From: Streptomyces composti
Lineage (GTDB): Bacteria > Actinomycetota > Actinomycetes > Streptomycetales > Streptomycetaceae
Length of the DNA stretch: 64,000 nt
Direction: 5' to 3'
Assembly (NCBI RefSeq): GCF_012034205.1
Contig: NZ_JAATEM010000007.1
Coordinates: 124,001-188,000, forward strand
The notes under the pieces were generated by a model, which did no database searches, was not told the origin of the DNA, and saw nothing but the letters and a program-made list of their open reading frames with translations. Shown here in pieces: positions 27,074-35,617 of the stretch. Numbering within the stretch: position 1 is the stretch's first letter; each line of letters starts with the position of its first letter. The position numbers and the translations under genes are program-made.

Positions 27074-27751
27074 ATGACCCGTGTACTGCTCGCCGAGGAC
27101 GACGCCTCCATCTCGGAACCGCTGGCCCGGGCCCTGCGCCGCGAGGGCTACGAGGTCGAGGTGCGCGAGGACGGCCCCAGCACGCTCGACGCCGGAATGC
27201 AGGGCGGCGTCGACCTGGTGGTGCTGGACCTGGGACTGCCCGGCATGGACGGCCTGGAGGTCGCCCGGCGCCTGCGCTCCGACGGACACACGGTTCCCAT
27301 CCTGATCCTGACCGCCCGCGCCGACGAGGTGGACACCGTCGTCGGCCTGGACGCGGGAGCCGACGACTACGTCACCAAGCCGTTCCGGCTCGCCGAGCTG
27401 CTGGCCCGGGTGCGGGCCCTGCTGCGCCGCGGCGCGGCCGAGCCGCAGCAGCCGCCCGCCACGCACGGCGTGCGCATCGACGTGGAGTCGCACCGGGCGT
27501 GGATGGGCGACGAGGAGCTGCAGCTCACCGCCAAGGAGTTCGACCTGCTGCGGGTGCTGGTCCGGGACGCCGGCCGGGTGGTCACCCGCGACCAGCTGAT
27601 GCGCGAGGTGTGGGACACCACCTGGTGGTCGTCGACCAAGACCCTCGACATGCACATCTCCTGGCTCCGCAAGAAGCTCGGCGACGACGCGGCCAACCCC
27701 CGCTACATCGCCACCGTGCGCGGCGTGGGCTTCCGCTTCGAGAAGAACTGA
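27074..27751 (+). CDS. OmpR/PhoB-family response regulator
   Basis: 225 residues from ATG 27074. Receiver domain residues 1-115: acidic pair in LLAEDDASI, phospho-acceptor Asp52 in VVLDLGLPGMDG, Thr in LILTARADE and Lys in DYVTKPF. A winged-helix DNA-binding domain follows (about 130-225), ending TVRGVGFRFEKN. It is the partner of the histidine kinase gene 47 bp downstream, from which it is separated by an intercistronic hairpin. Targets unknown; the divergent peptide transporter is one candidate. Confidence 0.95.
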   Translation: MTRVLLAEDDASISEPLARALRREGYEVEVREDGPSTLDAGMQGGVDLVVLDLGLPGMDGLEVARRLRSDGHTVPILILTARADEVDTVVGLDAGADDYVTKPFRLAELLARVRALLRRGAAEPQQPPATHGVRIDVESHRAWMGDEELQLTAKEFDLLRVLVRDAGRVVTRDQLMREVWDTTWWSSTKTLDMHISWLRKKLGDDAANPRYIATVRGVGFRFEKN

Positions 27752-27760
27752 CCGAGAGGA

Positions 27761-27785
27761 CTGCCGGCCCCGCGAGGGCCGGCAG
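27761..27785 (+). other. Intercistronic hairpin between response regulator and kinase
   Basis: CTGCCGGCCC (27761-27770) and GGGCCGGCAG (27776-27785) form a perfect 10-bp stem with a 5-nt loop, directly between the stop at 27751 and the kinase start at 27799. Without a T-tract it may lower kinase expression relative to the regulator or stabilise the upstream mRNA. Confidence 0.7.
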
Positions 27786-27798
27786 TGGGTAAGAGGAC

Positions 27799-29070
27799 AT
27801 GCGCCGCCGCCTGATCCAGTCCACGCTCGCCGTGGTGCTCGTCGTGATCGCCGTGTTCGGGGTCTCCCTGGTGATCGTCGAGACGCGCACCATCAGCGAG
27901 AGCGCCCGCGAGCGGGTGCGCTCCGAGGCGGTCCGGCTGGCCAGCATCGTCGACAGCCGGCTGATCGTGGACGAGCAGGTCACGGCCGAGATCCTCAGCG
28001 GCCAGATCACCGGTGACCGCTACGCCGTCATCAAGATCCCCGGCCGGCCGGCCATAGAGGTCGGCGACAAGCCGGAGGGCGACGTGATCAGCGCCACCGC
28101 TCCCGGCGAGGAGGGCGAGACGGTCACCGTGCAGGAGCCGCGCTCCTCGGTGACCCAGGAGGTCGCCCGCACGCTGCTGATCATCGGCCTGGTGGCGCTG
28201 CTCGCGGTGATCGCCGCGGTGCTCCTCGCCGTCCGCCAGGCCAACCGGCTCGCCTCCCCGCTGACCGACCTCGCCGAGACCGCCGAACGGCTGGGCTCCG
28301 GCGACCCGCGCCCGCGCCACCGCCGCTACGGGGTGCCCGAGCTGGACCGGGTCGCCGATGTGCTGGACTCCTCCGCCGAACGCATCGCCCGCATGCTCAC
28401 CGCCGAGCGGCGCCTGGCCGCCGACGCCTCCCACCAGCTGCGCACCCCGCTGACCGCGCTGTCCATGCGGCTGGAGGAGATCACCCTCACCGACGACCTG
28501 GCGACGGTGAAGGAGGAGGCCACCATCGCGCTGACCCAGGTGGAGCGGCTGACGGACGTGGTGGAGCGGCTGCTGACCAACTCCCGGGACCCGCGCACCG
28601 GCTCCGCGGTCACCTTCGAGCTCGACGAGGTGATCCAGCAGCAGCTCGCCGAGTGGCGCCCCGCCTACCGCAGCGCGGGCCGCGCGATCGTCAGCTCGGG
28701 CAAGCGCAATCTGCGGGCGGTCGGAACCCCGGGCGCGGTGGCGCAGGTGCTGGCCGCGCTGATCGAGAACTCGCTGATGCACGGCGGCGGCACGGTCGCC
28801 CTGCGCACCCGGGTCACCGGCAACCAGGTCGTCGTCGAGGTCACCGACGAGGGCCCCGGCGTCCCCGAGGAACTCGGCGCCCGCATCTTCGAGCGGGCGA
28901 TCAGCGGCCGCAACTCCACCGGCATCGGCCTGGCGGTCGCCAGGGATCTGGCGGAGGCGGACGGTGGCCGGCTCGAGATGCTCCAGGCCAAGCCCCCGGT
29001 CTTCGGTCTGTTCCTCTCCCGCACCCCGCCGCAGAAGTCCGATGACGCGGACCGGCAGACGGTCCGCTGA
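27799..29070 (+). CDS. Sensor histidine kinase
   Basis: 423 residues from ATG 27799 (GTAAGAGGA upstream). A membrane span at about 6-28, an extracellular loop of about 85 residues, and a second span at about 118-142 are followed by a HAMP region. The phospho-acceptor His212 is in ADASHQLRTPLTAL. The ATPase domain has N-box LAALIENSLMHGGG, G1 VTDEGPGVP and G2 STGIGLAVARDLAEADGG. It would sense an extracytoplasmic signal and phosphorylate Asp52 of the upstream regulator. The short sensor loop shows no known ligand domain. Confidence 0.93.
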   Translation: MRRRLIQSTLAVVLVVIAVFGVSLVIVETRTISESARERVRSEAVRLASIVDSRLIVDEQVTAEILSGQITGDRYAVIKIPGRPAIEVGDKPEGDVISATAPGEEGETVTVQEPRSSVTQEVARTLLIIGLVALLAVIAAVLLAVRQANRLASPLTDLAETAERLGSGDPRPRHRRYGVPELDRVADVLDSSAERIARMLTAERRLAADASHQLRTPLTALSMRLEEITLTDDLATVKEEATIALTQVERLTDVVERLLTNSRDPRTGSAVTFELDEVIQQQLAEWRPAYRSAGRAIVSSGKRNLRAVGTPGAVAQVLAALIENSLMHGGGTVALRTRVTGNQVVVEVTDEGPGVPEELGARIFERAISGRNSTGIGLAVARDLAEADGGRLEMLQAKPPVFGLFLSRTPPQKSDDADRQTVR

Positions 29071-29112
29071 GCCGGCACCGGACTTCGCTGAGCCGGAAGG
29101 AGAGGCGGGCGC

Positions 29113-29613
29113 CTACGGAACGCGCTGCTCCGCGCGGCCGGGCCGTCCCGCTCCGTGTACGACCGGAGGCCCGGTCACCGGCTCACGCACCGGCAGGGCG
29201 CGGAACACCCAGGTGCGGTAGGACCAGAAGCGGAACAGGGTGGCGATGCCGATGCCGAGGAACTTGAAGATGTTGCTCTGCAGCCGGCTGTCCCAGCCGA
29301 AGCCGTAGGTCGCCGTGTAGAGGACACCGTTCTCGATCACCAGGCCGATCACGCTGAACACCAGGAACAGCGACATCTCCCGGGTCCGCCCGGACTTGTC
29401 CCGGTCGCGGTAGGTGAAGTAGCGGAAGCCCAGGTAGTTGAAGATGATCGCGACGACGGTGGCGATCACGCTCGCCCGCACCACCTGCAGGTCGGTGACC
29501 GCACGGACCAGGTTGAACACACCCAGGTTCACCAGCAGGCCGGCGCCGCCGACCGCGCCGAACCGGGCGACCTCCTGAAAGAGCCGCCGGAGCCCCGAGG
29601 AGCCGAGTTCCAT
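29113..29613 (-). CDS. GtrA-like family membrane protein
   Basis: 166 residues from ATG 29613. Four membrane spans (about 20-40, 44-64, 82-102, 112-134) with the GtrA hallmarks RFGAVGGAGLLVNLGVFNL near the start, FNYLGFRYFTYRD after the second span and FRFWSYRTWVF near the end. GtrA-type proteins are thought to flip polyprenol-linked sugars or help cell-surface polysaccharide synthesis. It is convergent with the kinase gene and divergent from purK. Confidence 0.88.
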   Translation of the reverse strand: MELGSSGLRRLFQEVARFGAVGGAGLLVNLGVFNLVRAVTDLQVVRASVIATVVAIIFNYLGFRYFTYRDRDKSGRTREMSLFLVFSVIGLVIENGVLYTATYGFGWDSRLQSNIFKFLGIGIATLFRFWSYRTWVFRALPVREPVTGPPVVHGAGRPGRAEQRVP

Positions 29614-29766
29614 CGCCTAGAGGCTCCTGTCCGTCGGTGTCCGTCAACCCAGCCATGCTAACCACCCGTCCTCGCGATCTTCCTGCGGACGGCTGCCGGG
29701 GCCGCAAGGCGTCCCGCGGGGCGGGCGGGAAATCGGCCACCCTGCCGCGGCCGATACCCTGGGGGC

Positions 29767-30906
29767 GTGACGTTCCCGGTAGTCGGCATGGTCGGCGGTG
29801 GCCAGCTCGCTCGTATGACCCACGAGGCGGGCATCCCGCTCGGCATCAGATTCAAGCTCCTCAGTGACACCCCGCAGGACTCGGCGGCGCAGGTGGTCGG
29901 TGATGTCGTCGTCGGCGACTACCGCGACCTGGACACGCTGCGCGACTTCGCGCGCGGCTGCGACGTGATCACCTTCGACCACGAGCACGTGCCCACCGAG
30001 CACCTCAGAGCCCTGGAGGCCGAGGGCATCCCCGTCCGGCCCGGCCCCGACGCGCTGGTGCACGCCCAGGACAAGGGCGTGATGCGGGCGAGGCTCGACG
30101 CCATCGGCATCCCCTGCCCGCGGCACCGCATCGTCTCCGACCCCGCCGACGTGGCCGCCTTCGCGGCGGAGGGCGAGGGCTTCCCCGTCGTCCTCAAGAC
30201 CGTCCGCGGAGGCTACGACGGCAAGGGCGTGTGGGTGGTCGGCTCCGCCGAGGAGGCCGCCGAGCCGTTCCGGGCCGGCGTGCCGGTGCTCGCCGAGGAG
30301 AAGGTCGACTTCGTGCGCGAGCTGGCCGCCAACGTGGTCCGCTCCCCGCACGGGCAGGCCGTCGCCTACCCGGTGGTGGAGTCCCGGCAGGTCGACGGCG
30401 TCTGCGACACCGTGATCGCCCCGGCTCCCGGCCTGGACGAGGCACTGGCGCTTCAGGCCGAGCGGATGGCGCTGACCATCGCCAAGGAACTGGGCGTCGT
30501 CGGACACCTCGCGGTGGAGCTGTTCCAGACCCGCGACGGCCGCGTCCTCGTCAACGAGCTGGCGATGCGCCCGCACAACTCCGGTCACTGGACCATGGAC
30601 GGCGCGATCACCAGCCAGTTCGCCAACCATGTCCGCGCCGTGCTCGACCTTCCGCTCGGCGACCCCCGGCCGCGCGCCAGGTGGACGGTGATGGTCAACG
30701 TCCTCGGCGGCGACTTCCCGGACATGTACTCCGCGTACCTGCACTGCATGGCCCGCGACCCCGAGCTGCAGATCCACATGTACGGCAAGGACGTGAAGCC
30801 GGGCCGCAAGGTGGGCCACGTCAACACCTACGGCGACGACCTGGACGAGGTGCTGGAGCGCGCCCGTCACGCAGCCGGTTATCTGAGAGGGACGATCACC
30901 GAATGA
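29767..30906 (+). CDS. purK: N5-carboxyaminoimidazole ribonucleotide synthase
   Basis: Uses ATP and bicarbonate to carboxylate aminoimidazole ribonucleotide in purine synthesis. 379 residues from GTG 29767. [14 protein letters not shown] is the typical N terminus; the ATP-grasp fold shows [27 protein letters not shown] and [16 protein letters not shown]. Its last codons overlap the start of purE (ATGA), so the two enzymes of this step are translated together. Confidence 0.96.
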   Translation: MTFPVVGMVGGGQLARMTHEAGIPLGIRFKLLSDTPQDSAAQVVGDVVVGDYRDLDTLRDFARGCDVITFDHEHVPTEHLRALEAEGIPVRPGPDALVHAQDKGVMRARLDAIGIPCPRHRIVSDPADVAAFAAEGEGFPVVLKTVRGGYDGKGVWVVGSAEEAAEPFRAGVPVLAEEKVDFVRELAANVVRSPHGQAVAYPVVESRQVDGVCDTVIAPAPGLDEALALQAERMALTIAKELGVVGHLAVELFQTRDGRVLVNELAMRPHNSGHWTMDGAITSQFANHVRAVLDLPLGDPRPRARWTVMVNVLGGDFPDMYSAYLHCMARDPELQIHMYGKDVKPGRKVGHVNTYGDDLDEVLERARHAAGYLRGTITE

Positions 30907-31481
30907 GCCCTGCCCACCCGTCGCCCGATCACGACCCCGCAACGGGCGCCGACGCGCGCCCCCTTCCCCGGGTGGGCGTCGTCATGGGGTCGGACTCCGA
31001 CTGGCCCGTGATGGAGGCGGCCGCCCAGGCCCTCGACGAGTTCGAGATCGAGTACGAGGTCGACGTCGTCTCCGCGCACCGCATGCCCCGCGAGATGATC
31101 GCCTACGGGGAGCAGGCGGCCGATTGCGGACTGAAGGTGATCATCGCCGGCGCCGGCGGTGCCGCCCACCTGCCCGGCATGCTCGCCTCGGTCACCCCGC
31201 TGCCGGTCATCGGCGTTCCGGTGCCGCTGAAGCACCTCGACGGCATGGACAGCCTGCTGTCCATCGTGCAGATGCCGGCCGGTGTCCCCGTCGCCACCGT
31301 CTCCGTGGGCGGCGCCCGCAACGCCGGACTGCTCGCGGCCCGCATCCTCGCCGCGCACGACGAGGACCTCCTCGGCCGCATGCGGGAGTTCCAGCAGGAG
31401 CTGAACGACCAGGCCACCGAGAAGGGCAAGCGCCTGCGCGCCCGGACCGAGGGCACCGCCGGCTTCGGCTTCGGGAAGTGA
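30903..31481 (+). CDS. purE: N5-carboxyaminoimidazole ribonucleotide mutase
   Basis: Moves the carboxyl group of N5-CAIR to C4, the step after PurK. 192 residues from ATG 30903, overlapping the purK stop. Class I PurE motifs: [27 protein letters not shown] with the catalytic His, [13 protein letters not shown] and [11 protein letters not shown] 22-residue Pro/Asp-rich N-terminal extension precedes the core. A dipeptidase gene follows after only five bases, so all may be one transcript. Confidence 0.96.
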   Translation: MSPAHPSPDHDPATGADARPLPRVGVVMGSDSDWPVMEAAAQALDEFEIEYEVDVVSAHRMPREMIAYGEQAADCGLKVIIAGAGGAAHLPGMLASVTPLPVIGVPVPLKHLDGMDSLLSIVQMPAGVPVATVSVGGARNAGLLAARILAAHDEDLLGRMREFQQELNDQATEKGKRLRARTEGTAGFGFGK

Positions 31482-31486
31482 GGCGC

Positions 31487-32668
31487 GTGACCGCCCTGGA
31501 CGACGCCCGCGCCCTGCTCGCCGAGTTCCCCGTGGCCGACGGGCACAACGACCTGCCGTGGGCGCTGCGCCACACCGGCTACGACCTCGACGCCCGCGAC
31601 CTCACCGCCGACCAGTCCGCCCACCAGCACACGGACCTGCCCCGGCTGCGCTCGGGCGGGGTCGGCGCCCAGTTCTGGTCGGTGTACGTCCCCTCCGACC
31701 TGCCGGACCCGGTGCCCGCGACGCTGGAGCAGATCGACTGCGTACGGCAGTTGATCGAGCGGTATCCGAAGGAGCTGGCGCCCGCGCTGACCGCCGCCGA
31801 CATGGAGGCCGCACGCGGCGAGGGCCGCATCGCCTCCCTGATGGGCGCGGAGGGCGGCCACTGCATCGCCAACTCCCTCGGCACGCTGCGCGGCCTGTAC
31901 GCCCTGGGCGTCCGCTATCTGACGCTCACCCACAACCACAACGTGGACTGGGCGGACTCGGCGACCGACGAGCCCCGCGCGGGCGGCCTGACCGCCTTCG
32001 GGCGCGAGGTGGTGCGGGAGATGAACCGGCTCGGCATGCTGGTCGACCTCTCGCACGTCGCGGCGACGACCATGCGGGACGCGCTCGACGCCAGCGAGGC
32101 GCCGGTGCTCTTCTCGCACTCCTCCGCCCGCGCCGTCTGCGACCATCCGCGCAACATCCCCGACGACGTGCTGGAGCGGCTGCCCGCCAACGGCGGTGTC
32201 GCCATGGTGACGTTCGTGCCGAAGTTCGTCCTGCAGGCGGCCGTCGACTGGACCGCCGCGGCCGACGAGAACCTGCGCGCCCACGGCTTCCACCACCTCG
32301 ACACCAGCCCCGAGGCGATGAAGGTGCACGCGGCGTTCGAGGAACGCAACCCGCGCCCGGTCGCCACCGCGGCCACGGTCGCCGACCACCTGGACCACAT
32401 GCGCGAGGTCGCAGGCATCGACCACCTCGGCATCGGCGGCGACTACGACGGCACCGCCTTCACCCCCGACGGACTGCGTGACGTCTCCGGCTACCCGAAC
32501 CTCATCGCCGAGCTTCTCCAGCGGGGCTGGTCGAAGGCCGATCTCGCCAAGCTGACCTGGAAGAACGCGGTCCGGGTGCTGGGCGACGCGGAGGACGTGG
32601 CCCGCTCCCTGCGGGCGGTGCGCCCACCGTCCAACGCCACCCTGGAGGCTCTCGACGGCGGGCGGTGA
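31487..32668 (+). CDS. M19-family zinc dipeptidase (membrane/renal dipeptidase type)
   Basis: 393 residues from GTG 31487, five bases after purE. All binuclear zinc-site residues of the renal dipeptidase family are present: His20 and Asp22 (DGHNDLPW), bridging Glu122 (GAEGGH), His190 (DLSHVA), His211 (FSHSSAR) and Asp319 (GGDYDG). No signal peptide, so cytoplasmic, unlike the mammalian enzyme. The family hydrolyses dipeptides, often with a C-terminal D-residue. I recall that the equivalent S. coelicolor protein next to purE has been structurally characterised. A catalytically dead-looking paralogue follows. Confidence 0.93.
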   Translation: MTALDDARALLAEFPVADGHNDLPWALRHTGYDLDARDLTADQSAHQHTDLPRLRSGGVGAQFWSVYVPSDLPDPVPATLEQIDCVRQLIERYPKELAPALTAADMEAARGEGRIASLMGAEGGHCIANSLGTLRGLYALGVRYLTLTHNHNVDWADSATDEPRAGGLTAFGREVVREMNRLGMLVDLSHVAATTMRDALDASEAPVLFSHSSARAVCDHPRNIPDDVLERLPANGGVAMVTFVPKFVLQAAVDWTAAADENLRAHGFHHLDTSPEAMKVHAAFEERNPRPVATAATVADHLDHMREVAGIDHLGIGGDYDGTAFTPDGLRDVSGYPNLIAELLQRGWSKADLAKLTWKNAVRVLGDAEDVARSLRAVRPPSNATLEALDGGR

Positions 32669-32794
32669 GACGGGGCGGCCCGGTCCGTCCGGGTGGTACC
32701 CCGAACGCGCCGTCCACCAGGAAGCGACCCGGCACTCCGTGCGACGGTGACCCTGTTTGGATCACCACCGAGGTCACCACGTACGGAGCCCGCC

Positions 32795-33940
32795 ATGGCC
32801 GATCTCCAGGACGACCTGTACCCGGCCGGCGAGGTCGGCCGCGTCGACGAGCTGACCGAGCCGTACCCCGCCGAGGCCGTCGTCGTCCCGTCCGAGCCGT
32901 ACCAGCCGGTCTCCGACCCCGACGACGCGCCCCTGACCCGGGCCCGCGCCGTTCTGGCCGCGCACCCGGTGGCCGACGGCTACAGCGGACTGCCCTCGGC
33001 GCTGCGGCGGCTGCCCTACTACGACCTCGACCTGGGGGAGAGCGCCGTCGACACGGACGTCCCCCGGCTGCGCGAGGGGCAGGTCGGCGCGGTGTTCTGG
33101 TCGCTGCACCTGCCCGAGGGACCCGGCGCGCCGCGGGGCGATGACGCGGTCACCGCGACGCTGGACCAGCTGGACCTGGCGAAGGGCGTGGTCGCCGCGC
33201 ACGCGGACGGGCTGCGCCCGGCCCGCACCGCGGGGCAGGTCACCGACGCCCGCAACTGCGGCCGGGTCGCCGTGCTGTTCGGGCCCGCCCCGGCGGCCGC
33301 GCTCGGCGACTCCCTCGGCGTGCTGCGCTCCCTGCACACCCTCGGCCTGCGCGTGCTCACCCTGACCGGCACCAGCTGGGCGAGCGCGGCCGGTCTCACC
33401 CGGTTCGGCGAGGAGGTGGTGCGCGAGATGAACCGCGTCGGCATGATCGCCGACCTCTCCTACGCCTCCAGCGAGACCGTCCGGCGGGTGCTGACCGTGT
33501 CCAAGGCACCGGTGCTGTTCAGTCGCTCCGCCGCCCGCACCCTGCGCCCCCACCCGGCCAACCTGACGGACGACCTGCTGGCCGCCGTCGGCGAGGCGCG
33601 GGGCCTGGTGGCGGTGCCGCTGACCGCCGAGCAGACCGGACCGACGGTACGGGACGTCGCCGACCACCTGGACCATGTGCGCTCCCTCGCCGGCCCCGAG
33701 TGCGTCGGCCTCTCCGGCACCTACGACACCGGCAGTGCCCACCCCCAGGAGCTCAACGACACCTCCTGCTATCCGAGGCTCATCGCCGAACTGCTGCGCC
33801 GCGGCTGGGAGGAGTCCGAGGTGGCCCTGCTGACCTGGGGCAACGTCCAGCGCCTTCTGCGCGGCGCCGACTTCACGGCCCGCGCGGCGCAGCAGCGCCG
33901 CCCCCCGTCCACGGCCACCATCACCGACCTGGACGGGTGA
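32795..33940 (+). CDS. Dipeptidase-like pseudoenzyme (M19 fold without metal ligands)
   Basis: 381 residues from ATG 32795. It aligns throughout with the M19 dipeptidase just upstream but has an extra acidic/Pro N terminus of about 45 residues. Every metal-site residue is replaced: the His/Asp pair by Tyr63 and Gly65 (DGYSG), Glu by Ala165 (FGPAPA), the two later His by Tyr223 (LSYAS) and Arg244 (FSRSAAR), and Asp by Thr309 (SGTYDT). Spacings between these positions equal those in the active paralogue (102, 58, 21), so this is substitution without breakage. The frame is intact and codon use normal, so the gene is likely kept for a non-catalytic role such as binding or regulating the active enzyme. 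Confidence 0.85.
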   Translation: MADLQDDLYPAGEVGRVDELTEPYPAEAVVVPSEPYQPVSDPDDAPLTRARAVLAAHPVADGYSGLPSALRRLPYYDLDLGESAVDTDVPRLREGQVGAVFWSLHLPEGPGAPRGDDAVTATLDQLDLAKGVVAAHADGLRPARTAGQVTDARNCGRVAVLFGPAPAAALGDSLGVLRSLHTLGLRVLTLTGTSWASAAGLTRFGEEVVREMNRVGMIADLSYASSETVRRVLTVSKAPVLFSRSAARTLRPHPANLTDDLLAAVGEARGLVAVPLTAEQTGPTVRDVADHLDHVRSLAGPECVGLSGTYDTGSAHPQELNDTSCYPRLIAELLRRGWEESEVALLTWGNVQRLLRGADFTARAAQQRRPPSTATITDLDG

Positions 33941-33961
33941 GGCGCCCGAGGCGCCCGCCGG

Positions 33962-34354
33962 TCACGGCTCCTCGATCCGGCACAGACAGAAGGGGTGTCC
34001 CGCCGGGTCGGCGTAGACCCGGAAGCCCTTGCGCTCGTCGTCCTCCCGGTCGAGCACTCGCGCCCCCAGCGCCAGGACCTGCTCCTCGGCCGCGTCCACC
34101 TCGGCCCAGGTGCCCCCGGCATCGAAGTCGAGGTGGAACTGCTGCGAGTCGTGGTCGGCATGCGGCCACTGGGGCGGGGCGTACCCCGGTGCCCGCTGGA
34201 AGGCGAGCCGCGGACCGTCCGGCACCTTCAGCACCACCCAGTCCGGGCTCTCCTCCACCGGTGTGCCACCGGCGACGGCCGCGTAGAAGCGGGCCAGCTC
34301 ACCCGGCTCGGGGCAGTCGAGCACGACGGAACGCACTGCGGCGACGGCGGTCAT
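33962..34354 (-). CDS. VOC/glyoxalase-fold protein (copy 1)
   Basis: 130 residues from ATG 34354 with GGGAGG upstream. A single bleomycin-resistance/glyoxalase-like domain: SVVLDCPEPGELARFYAAV at the start, SQQFHLDFD in the middle and GFRVYADPAGHPFCLCRIEEP at the end. The His and the terminal acidic residues could bind a metal, but the substrate cannot be told. It is about half identical to the gene 24 bp upstream, clearly a tandem duplicate, and the two are co-transcribed. Confidence 0.85.
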   Translation of the reverse strand: MTAVAAVRSVVLDCPEPGELARFYAAVAGGTPVEESPDWVVLKVPDGPRLAFQRAPGYAPPQWPHADHDSQQFHLDFDAGGTWAEVDAAEEQVLALGARVLDREDDERKGFRVYADPAGHPFCLCRIEEP

Positions 34355-34378
34355 GGTGCCTCCCTGGAACGGGTGCGG

Positions 34379-34738
34379 TCAGCAGGCGCAGAGGCAGAAC
34401 GGGTGCCCGGCCGGGTCGGCGTAAACCCGCCAGCCGCGCGAGCGGTCCTCCGTCTCCAGCGGCTTCGCGCCGAGCGCCAGCACCCGCTTCTCGGCCGTGT
34501 CCAGGTCCTCCACGCTCAGGTCCAGGTGGAACTGCTGCGAGTGCTCGGGCGACGGCCATTGCGGCGGCACATGGCCAGGGGCCGCCTGGAAGGCGAGGGC
34601 CGGGCCGCCGGGCACCTCCAGATCCACCCAGTCCTCCTCCTGCTGCGGCGTGCCGCCCAGCACCTCGGCGTAGAAGCGGGCCAGTGCCATCGGGTCGGGA
34701 CAGTCCAGGACGACGGAACCCACCTTGGCCACGGACAT
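34379..34738 (-). CDS. VOC/glyoxalase-fold protein (copy 2)
   Basis: 119 residues from ATG 34738 with GAGGAGG upstream. The same domain as the following gene: SVVLDCPDPMALARFYAEVL, SQQFHLDL and WRVYADPAGHPFCLCAC. It ends in CLCAC, three Cys close together, where the paralogue has CLCRIEEP. It is first of the pair and starts about 95 bp from a divergent CGNR-finger gene, across a palindrome that could control both directions. Confidence 0.85.
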   Translation of the reverse strand: MSVAKVGSVVLDCPDPMALARFYAEVLGGTPQQEEDWVDLEVPGGPALAFQAAPGHVPPQWPSPEHSQQFHLDLSVEDLDTAEKRVLALGAKPLETEDRSRGWRVYADPAGHPFCLCAC

Positions 34739-34761
34739 GGATCCTCCTCGGTCACCCGCAT

Positions 34762-34798
34762 GGTTACCTGTTCAATCCGTTAACCGGTAACGGTTACC
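34762..34798. promoter_or_regulatory. Palindromic operator candidate between VOC and CGNR genes
   Basis: Two overlapping palindromes are visible: CCGTTA-ACCGG-TAACGG (34777-34793) and GGTAAC-G-GTTACC (34786-34798). A further GGTTACC lies at 34762-34768. The site lies midway between the divergent starts at 34738 and 34833. It is probably bound by the CGNR-finger protein next to it, or by another regulator of both units. Confidence 0.6.
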
Positions 34799-34832
34799 CC
34801 ATGCTGCCCCATGGGGGGGTAACGTCGCAACC

Positions 34833-35375
34833 ATGAGTGAGAGATCGCCCGCACCCGGGGGTCTGGCCCTGATCGAGGCCCTGGTCAACACGGTCGACCT
34901 GGAGAGCGGTGCCGACTCGCTCGACACGGAGGAGGGCCGCACCCGCTTCGGGCTGACCGAGGACGCGCTGCCCGCGGCCCGCCGGCTGCGGGAGTCGCTG
35001 CGCGCCACCCTGCTCGCCCACGCCGGGCATCCGCCGCACCGCCCGGTGACTCCGCTCGGCGAGCTGCTCGCCGAGGCGCCCCTGGTGGTCACCGTCGATC
35101 CGGCCGACGGCGCCGCCGCCCTCGCCCCGGTGGAGGGCGGCTCGCTGCTCTCCCGGGTGGCCGCGGCCGTGGCCGAGGCGGTCACCGCGGGCACCTGGTC
35201 CCGGCTGAAGGCCTGTGAGGCCGCCGACTGCCACTGGGCCTACTACGACCGCAGCCCCGCCGGGCGCGGCCGGTGGTGCTCGATGCAGGTCTGCGGAGCC
35301 CGCGCCAAGATGCGCCGCTACCGGGCGAACACGGCCGGGCAAAAGGGTTCCGCAGGGAGCAGGAAGGGGCCGTGA
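34833..35375 (+). CDS. ABATE/CGNR zinc-finger protein, probable transcription factor
   Basis: 180 residues from ATG 34833. An N-terminal ABATE-like domain (about 1-125) precedes a C-terminal zinc-binding CGNR-type finger: KACEAADCHWAYYDRSPAGR then RWCSMQVCGARAKMRRYR, four Cys in a C-x4-C...C-x4-C arrangement with a basic tail. Such proteins are predicted stress-related transcription regulators. It faces the two VOC genes across a palindrome and probably regulates them and itself. Confidence 0.88.
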   Translation: MSERSPAPGGLALIEALVNTVDLESGADSLDTEEGRTRFGLTEDALPAARRLRESLRATLLAHAGHPPHRPVTPLGELLAEAPLVVTVDPADGAAALAPVEGGSLLSRVAAAVAEAVTAGTWSRLKACEAADCHWAYYDRSPAGRGRWCSMQVCGARAKMRRYRANTAGQKGSAGSRKGP

Positions 35376-35450
35376 GGGGCGCGAGCGGGGCGGGGAAGTC
35401 CCCGGGAGCCTTCACCCGATCCGCGGGGCGTGGTGCAGAATGCAACAAGA

Positions 35451-35487
35451 CGCCGGTTCGGCCGACTGAGCCTCGGCCGAACCGGCG
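35451..35487 (-). terminator. Strong hairpin, terminator of the UDP-glucose dehydrogenase transcript
   Basis: A perfect 15-bp stem (35451-35465 with 35473-35487) and 7-nt loop. On the minus strand it is followed by TCTTGTTGC, a T-rich end, so it mainly serves the leftward gene; it may also stop the rightward CGNR transcript. Confidence 0.8.
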
Positions 35488-35520
35488 TCACCCGGTCCCG
35501 GGAGTCCGCGGGGTCGTCCC

Positions 35521-35586
35521 GCGGGAGTCCGGGGGAGCCCGCGGGGGCCTCACGCGGGAGTCCGGGGGAGCCCGCGGGGGCCTCAC
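35521..35586. repeat. Two perfect 33-bp tandem repeats downstream of UDP-glucose dehydrogenase
   Basis: The 33-bp unit beginning GCGGGAGTCCGGGGGAGCCC at 35521 is repeated without change at 35554-35586. Partial copies lie on both sides (GGGAGTCCGCGGGG at 35510 and GCGGGTGCGGCCCGCGGGGG from 35587). It lies between the dehydrogenase stop and its terminator. A likely site of copy-number change between strains. Confidence 0.85.
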
Positions 35587-35617
35587 GCGGGTGCGGCCCG
35601 CGGGGGCTCAGCCGCCT

